A stretch of DNA of 64,000 nt from an uncultured bacterium (lineage in GTDB: Bacteria; Cyanobacteriota; Vampirovibrionia; Gastranaerophilales; Gastranaerophilaceae): NCBI GenBank assembly GCA_902776035.1, contig CACYOO010000005.1:28341-92340 (forward strand). Direction: 5' to 3'. This document shows, piece by piece, positions 60,915 to 64,000 of the stretch; the first letter of the stretch is position 1; each line of letters opens with the position of its first letter. The notes under the pieces are model-generated. The model had not been told where the DNA came from. It saw only the letters and a program-made list of their open reading frames with translations, and made no database searches. A program made the position numbers and the translations under genes.

Positions 60915-63164
60915 ATGGCAGGTGGTGTATCATTAGGACAGTTAACAGATCAATTAAAGCAGATTAAAGCACAACAAACGAATGTAACACAAGCAATATC
61001 TGCAAATGAACAAGAGGCACAAAATATACAGAATCAGGTTACCCAGACAACTGCTGATGAAGAACAACAATCTCAATTATACACGATTGTTACAGATAAT
61101 GAGACTAGAGATGTTGCTGCTGCAGGAGAAAATCATAAAAAAACATTAGAAAATTTGACTGCACAAAGAGGAAAACTGCAAAAACCAACAGCACCTGCAA
61201 GTGATGCAACCCAAGAAGAAAAAGATAAATACCAAAGAGATTTGGATGAATATAACAGAGCAAGTGCTGTATTAGATGATGAATTTAAGGCGGAAAATAA
61301 GAGATATGAAGAAGAAATTAAAAAGATAAAAGAAGAAGCTAAAAATGCTAAAGATGAAGCTCAAGCTAAAATAGAAGAATGTCAAATTAAACTAAGAGAA
61401 TTATCAAAAGATAAAGAAGCTAATAAGGCGGAAATAGATAGACTTCTACAAGAAGAACAAGCAGCATTAGATGCTCAATTAAAAGCAGAAAAAGAGATAG
61501 AAGATGCAAAACAAGCTGAAAAAGATGAAAAAGCACGCTTAAAAGATGAAAAAAGCGGTGGTATAGACGGAAATACAGAAACTGACAGAAAAGCTGAAAA
61601 ATCGGATGCAAAAGCAGATAAAAAAGCCCTGAAAGCTGCTAAAAAAGGCGTAAAAGGTATGGATGGTGTATCAGATGTACAAATGGATAAAAAGACAGGT
61701 ACTGTTACATATACTGATGCAGAGGGTAATAAACATACAGTAACTGTATCAGGTTCAGGACGTGGTGATGCTGCTGCATATTCTATTGCAGATACATCAG
61801 GACATGGTAATGAACTTGATACTTACATATTTGACATGGGATTTTCCGATGGAAAAATGACAGTAAGTGATGAAACAGGTCATATAAAGAAAGATGGAGC
61901 AAAAACAACCATAACAAGTAAAAATAATGGAGATGGTTCAACAACAACAAGCGAAAGTGTTGCAGGTCTAACAACAAAATCAACAGTAAAAGGGGCAGAC
62001 GGTAGTGAAAAATCTGCATCTGTTTTGAAAGCTAATGCTCTTGGAGCAGAAATGACAACTACTACTGTTACAAATAATGGCGAAGCTACAACTAGTACTG
62101 TTACAAAGGCTTCTGATGGAAGAACTACAAGTACTGTAGAAAACTTTGACGGAACTAAAACAACCGTAGAAAGTGGCGGAGGACGACCTACAGTTACTAC
62201 AAATTATGGTTCTGACGGCAAACCTGAAACTGTAACAACTCAGGATGGTAACACAACAAAACAAGTAGTATACAGAGATGGTAAAGCTACAACAGAATCT
62301 ACAATTACAACAGGCGATGATGGCAGACCAACAAGTTCTGTTGTATCAGATTTAGATGCTAATGGTAATGCAACAAGAACTGTTACAACAAATATAGATA
62401 AGGATGGTAACCGAACAGGTAGCATAACTGTCGGCGGACATACACAAGAAGTTACTTTCAATGGTGCAGAAGGTAATGATGGATATACAACAACAAATGT
62501 AAAATTTGGTGAAACAATAGATGCTGTATTACAGCGTATGGGATATGACAAGAATAATCCAGATTATTCAACAATAAAAGCTGAATTTATAAAAAATAAT
62601 GATGTAAAAACTAAGAATGGTAAACAATACTTCCTGGCAGGTCAAGAAGTAAAAGTTCCTGTAAGTGTGGATAAGTACACACCGACAGAGTCCAGCACAA
62701 AAGCTGTAAACGGAAAAGCTGAAGAAGGTAAATGGAAATCTTGGCACGATGCACAAGTAGCAAAAGCTGAAGCAGCACGAAAAGCAGCTGAAGCCGCAAG
62801 AGCCGCTGCAAATCAAGGTACACCTGGTAGTGAACGTCAAACAGTTGTTATTCGTGATCAATCTTTGGTACAACCTGCAGATAATACTCGTGTTGTCAGA
62901 CCTGTTGTTCCTACTCAAGTACCTAGAGCAACAAATACAGGTGGTTCAACAACAAACTTTACGATTCAAAATGGTGCTAGTTTAGGTCAAGCAATGGTAT
63001 CTAAGGGATATTTATATGATAGTAACACCGGTACATACTTCAAAGTAAGTGAGCCGAATAAACATTATAGAGCTACACAATTATTGAATAATGTAACTGT
63101 TACTGAGATATCTTCTGAGGAATACCAAAGGTTAAAAAAGCAACCTCAATTCAGACAAGGATGA
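60915..63164 (+). CDS. Large low-complexity protein, AYSI family member 3 (749 residues)
   Basis: Not a known family and lacking a signal peptide. Residues 1-220 form a coiled coil of Gln/Glu/Lys/Ala (EEQAALDAQLKAEKEIEDAK). AAAYSIAD follows near residue 287. Then a Thr/Asp/Gly-rich region (about 300-525) repeats short units such as DGRTTSTVENFDGTKTTVES and DGKPETVTTQDGNTT, resembling RHS/YD-type beta strands. KFGETIDAVLQRMGYD to AGQEVKVPVSV (about 535-590) looks LysM-like. An Ala-rich linker leads to a second, weaker LysM-like end (FTIQNGASLGQAMVSKGYLY). GAGG precedes the ATG. Envelope or secreted structural function is only a guess. Confidence 0.78.
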   Translation: MAGGVSLGQLTDQLKQIKAQQTNVTQAISANEQEAQNIQNQVTQTTADEEQQSQLYTIVTDNETRDVAAAGENHKKTLENLTAQRGKLQKPTAPASDATQEEKDKYQRDLDEYNRASAVLDDEFKAENKRYEEEIKKIKEEAKNAKDEAQAKIEECQIKLRELSKDKEANKAEIDRLLQEEQAALDAQLKAEKEIEDAKQAEKDEKARLKDEKSGGIDGNTETDRKAEKSDAKADKKALKAAKKGVKGMDGVSDVQMDKKTGTVTYTDAEGNKHTVTVSGSGRGDAAAYSIADTSGHGNELDTYIFDMGFSDGKMTVSDETGHIKKDGAKTTITSKNNGDGSTTTSESVAGLTTKSTVKGADGSEKSASVLKANALGAEMTTTTVTNNGEATTSTVTKASDGRTTSTVENFDGTKTTVESGGGRPTVTTNYGSDGKPETVTTQDGNTTKQVVYRDGKATTESTITTGDDGRPTSSVVSDLDANGNATRTVTTNIDKDGNRTGSITVGGHTQEVTFNGAEGNDGYTTTNVKFGETIDAVLQRMGYDKNNPDYSTIKAEFIKNNDVKTKNGKQYFLAGQEVKVPVSVDKYTPTESSTKAVNGKAEEGKWKSWHDAQVAKAEAARKAAEAARAAANQGTPGSERQTVVIRDQSLVQPADNTRVVRPVVPTQVPRATNTGGSTTNFTIQNGASLGQAMVSKGYLYDSNTGTYFKVSEPNKHYRATQLLNNVTVTEISSEEYQRLKKQPQFRQG

Positions 63165-63196
63165 TAATATTATTAAAATAATATCAATTGCAAAAG

Positions 63197-63231
63197 AGAT
63201 GAAACAAATTTTTAATAGTTTCATCTTTTTT
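63197..63231 (+). terminator. Terminator after the 749-residue gene
   Basis: AGATGAAAC (63197-63205) pairs with GTTTCATCT (63218-63226) across a 12-base loop and is followed by a run of T. Confidence 0.8.
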
Positions 63232-63420
63232 GTTCACTTTTAGGGAGATAGTTCAATTTGTCATACATAGGGAGTAAAACGACCGATTTTCCGTCATACT
63301 GAACTAATGTGAAGTATCTATTAGTTATCCTTATGAGATCTTCAGTCTTTGCCCACAGAAAGACAACTTTTCCGTCATACAGAGCAGAGTGAAATATCTC
63401 ATTAAATAATATTAAAAATC
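63232..63420. repeat. Cluster of TCATAC-type interspersed elements
   Basis: A gene-free stretch. Two related units occur in tandem: TTTTCCGTCATACTGAACTA continuing ATGTGAAGTATCT (63287-63319), and TTTTCCGTCATACAGAGCAG continuing AGTGAAATATCT (63368-63399). A shorter GTCATAC lies at about 63260. Between them GAGATCTTCAGTCTTT is a reverse half. The pattern resembles the widespread interspersed repeat of the type GTCATTCTGAGCGAAGCGAA seen in many bacterial genomes, here decayed. Confidence 0.5.
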
Positions 63421-63515
63421 TTCCGACAATAGCAAACTTTGCCGAAAATATCCGTAAATTAGTAGTAATTAATTTTATACACTAACTAAGCTCATTTGTT
63501 TGAAGTGCTGTAAAG
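63421..63515. repeat. 94-base dispersed repeat, copy B
   Basis: It is the counterpart of 25807-25900, about 88 percent identical by eye, and lies 24 bases before a broken uvrC-like fragment. In both places the right border is near TGAAGTGCTGT(A/T)AAG. Confidence 0.8.
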
Positions 63516-63539
63516 CACAAGTTATGAGCGGTTAAAAGA

Positions 63540-63755
63540 ATGAACGGTTATATTTTCGTGAAAAGCTTGCGTGTCGGTGTTTCTTTGCCGGCTTTCTTAA
63601 CAAGAAGAAAGATACTGAATGAATGTGAAGTAATTATTTATGTAGGTAAAGCAAAAAATTTAAAGAAGCGTGTGCGAAGCTATTTTAATAATTCTCAAAA
63701 ATCTACAAAAACAATTGCACAAGTTCAGCATGACGTAAGAATTTCACAAGGATAA
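63540..63755 (+). pseudogene. UvrC-like GIY-YIG fragment
   Basis: A 71-codon frame. Residues 33-54 read VIIYVGKAKNLKKRVRSYF, the GIY-YIG active-site region of excision nuclease subunit UvrC. The normal preceding segment is missing its PGVYLF core, replaced by an unrelated GVSLPAFLTRRKILNECE, and the frame ends about 15 residues after the motif (VQHDVRISQG), far short of about 600 residues. It is therefore a rearranged fragment next to repeat copy B. Confidence 0.6.
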
Positions 63756-63906
63756 CATAAATAAATTTGCTATTGTCGGAACGATACTTCCTCTTAATTT
63801 AATACAGGAATTACAGACTATAGCACAACAACAAGGCATATCATTAAATAATTTGGTACAACAGTATTGTGAATATGCAATAAAGCATTTAGATACTAAA
63901 GGGTAA
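63739..63906 (+). pseudogene. Remnant of a small ribbon-helix-helix-like protein
   Basis: An open frame without an ATG start ends at TAA 63906. It encodes NKFAIVGTILPLNLIQELQT, then IAQQQGISLNNLVQQYCEYA and IKHLDTKG. A beta strand followed by two helices with this spacing resembles CopG/Arc-type ribbon-helix-helix DNA-binding proteins. It overlaps the end of the uvrC fragment in another frame, so the start was probably lost by rearrangement. An unusual ATA or ATT start cannot be excluded. Confidence 0.35.
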
Positions 63907-63925
63907 TGATTTATATATTCTATAC

Positions 63926-64000
63926 TTATTTTTTTAAATACCAATAGTCTGCATTAAAAAGCATTAAGACAGGTACTAATTCTAAACGTCCTACAAGCAT
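63926..64000 (-). CDS. C-terminal end of a TrkH-family potassium transporter (runs off right edge)
   Basis: Only 24 codons are present, reading leftward from the edge to TAA 63926: MLVGRLELVPVLMLFNADYW then YLKK. The GRLEL-P/T-VL-LF...W pattern is the characteristic last helix of TrkH/KtrB-type potassium uptake channels, which work with a cytoplasmic TrkA/KtrA protein. Identification rests on this short stretch alone. Confidence 0.6.
   Translation of the reverse strand: MLVGRLELVPVLMLFNADYWYLKK

Overview
The window is an AT-rich bacterial chromosome segment with standard genetic code and densely packed genes on both strands. Several genes point to the non-photosynthetic cyanobacterial lineage (Melainabacteria, probably a gut Gastranaerophilales-type organism). 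These are an LdpA-like iron-sulfur protein (28483-29430), a Ycf45-like AAA ATPase with a C-terminal R3H domain (40318-41991), a SigF-like group 3 sigma factor next to the prepilin peptidase gene, glyQ unlinked from glyS, and an efp-accB-accC cluster. No photosynthesis gene is present. fliD and a GGDEF/HD-GYP protein suggest a flagellated, diderm cell. This assignment is inferred from gene content and was not tested by a search.

Layout. 1-2420: divergent outer-membrane efflux channel and marR-emrA operon (the inner-membrane pump is not in view). 2487-4590: homoserine dehydrogenase with a possible leader, and a DUF1836 regulator. 4618-9365: a GT39-type membrane glycosyltransferase, a cysteine-containing prepilin, and a large low-complexity protein. 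9470-15074: ribD, a metallo-hydrolase, two cation diffusion facilitators, dxr and a PHP phosphatase. 15075-18397: a second GT39-type enzyme, rfbC and mtaB. 18521-22369: an overlapping TPR / glycosidase / zinc-ribbon operon and an M20 peptidase. 22429-26331: a 1041-residue low-complexity protein, a 94-base repeat and a broken gene. 26332-34246: eno, a TIM-barrel protein, the ldpA-like gene, a WG-repeat protein, fliD and a c-di-GMP enzyme. 34478-40188: glyQ, a tandem pair of amino-acid permeases, tdk and a membrane protein. 40318-46645: the Ycf45-like gene, sigF-pilD, an anti-sigma/ECF sigma pair and dnaA. 46739-53061: an EF-hand protein, then a tight envelope operon (acyltransferase, nitrilase, dacB, four-winged-helix regulator) and an unknown 552-residue protein. 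53205-60744: an exported 30-cysteine protein, rpsU, tpr, accC, accB, efp, a coiled-coil protein and comEC. 60915-64000: a third large low-complexity protein, repeat debris, a uvrC fragment, and the last codons of a TrkH-type potassium transporter.

Three features stand out. First, at least seven genes have a -10 box 6 to 11 bases before the start codon and no Shine-Dalgarno sequence, so leaderless mRNAs look common. Many promoters are extended -10 (TGnTATAAT-like) with poor -35 boxes. Second, three large, separately transcribed, low-complexity proteins (713, 1041 and 749 residues) share a Ser/Ala-Ala-Tyr-Ser-Leu/Ile motif and similar architecture; they are the best candidates here for an undescribed family. 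Third, there is a regulator built of four tandem GntR-type winged helices, and an exported metallothionein-like protein.

No rRNA, tRNA, CRISPR array, intact insertion sequence or recognised defence system was found.
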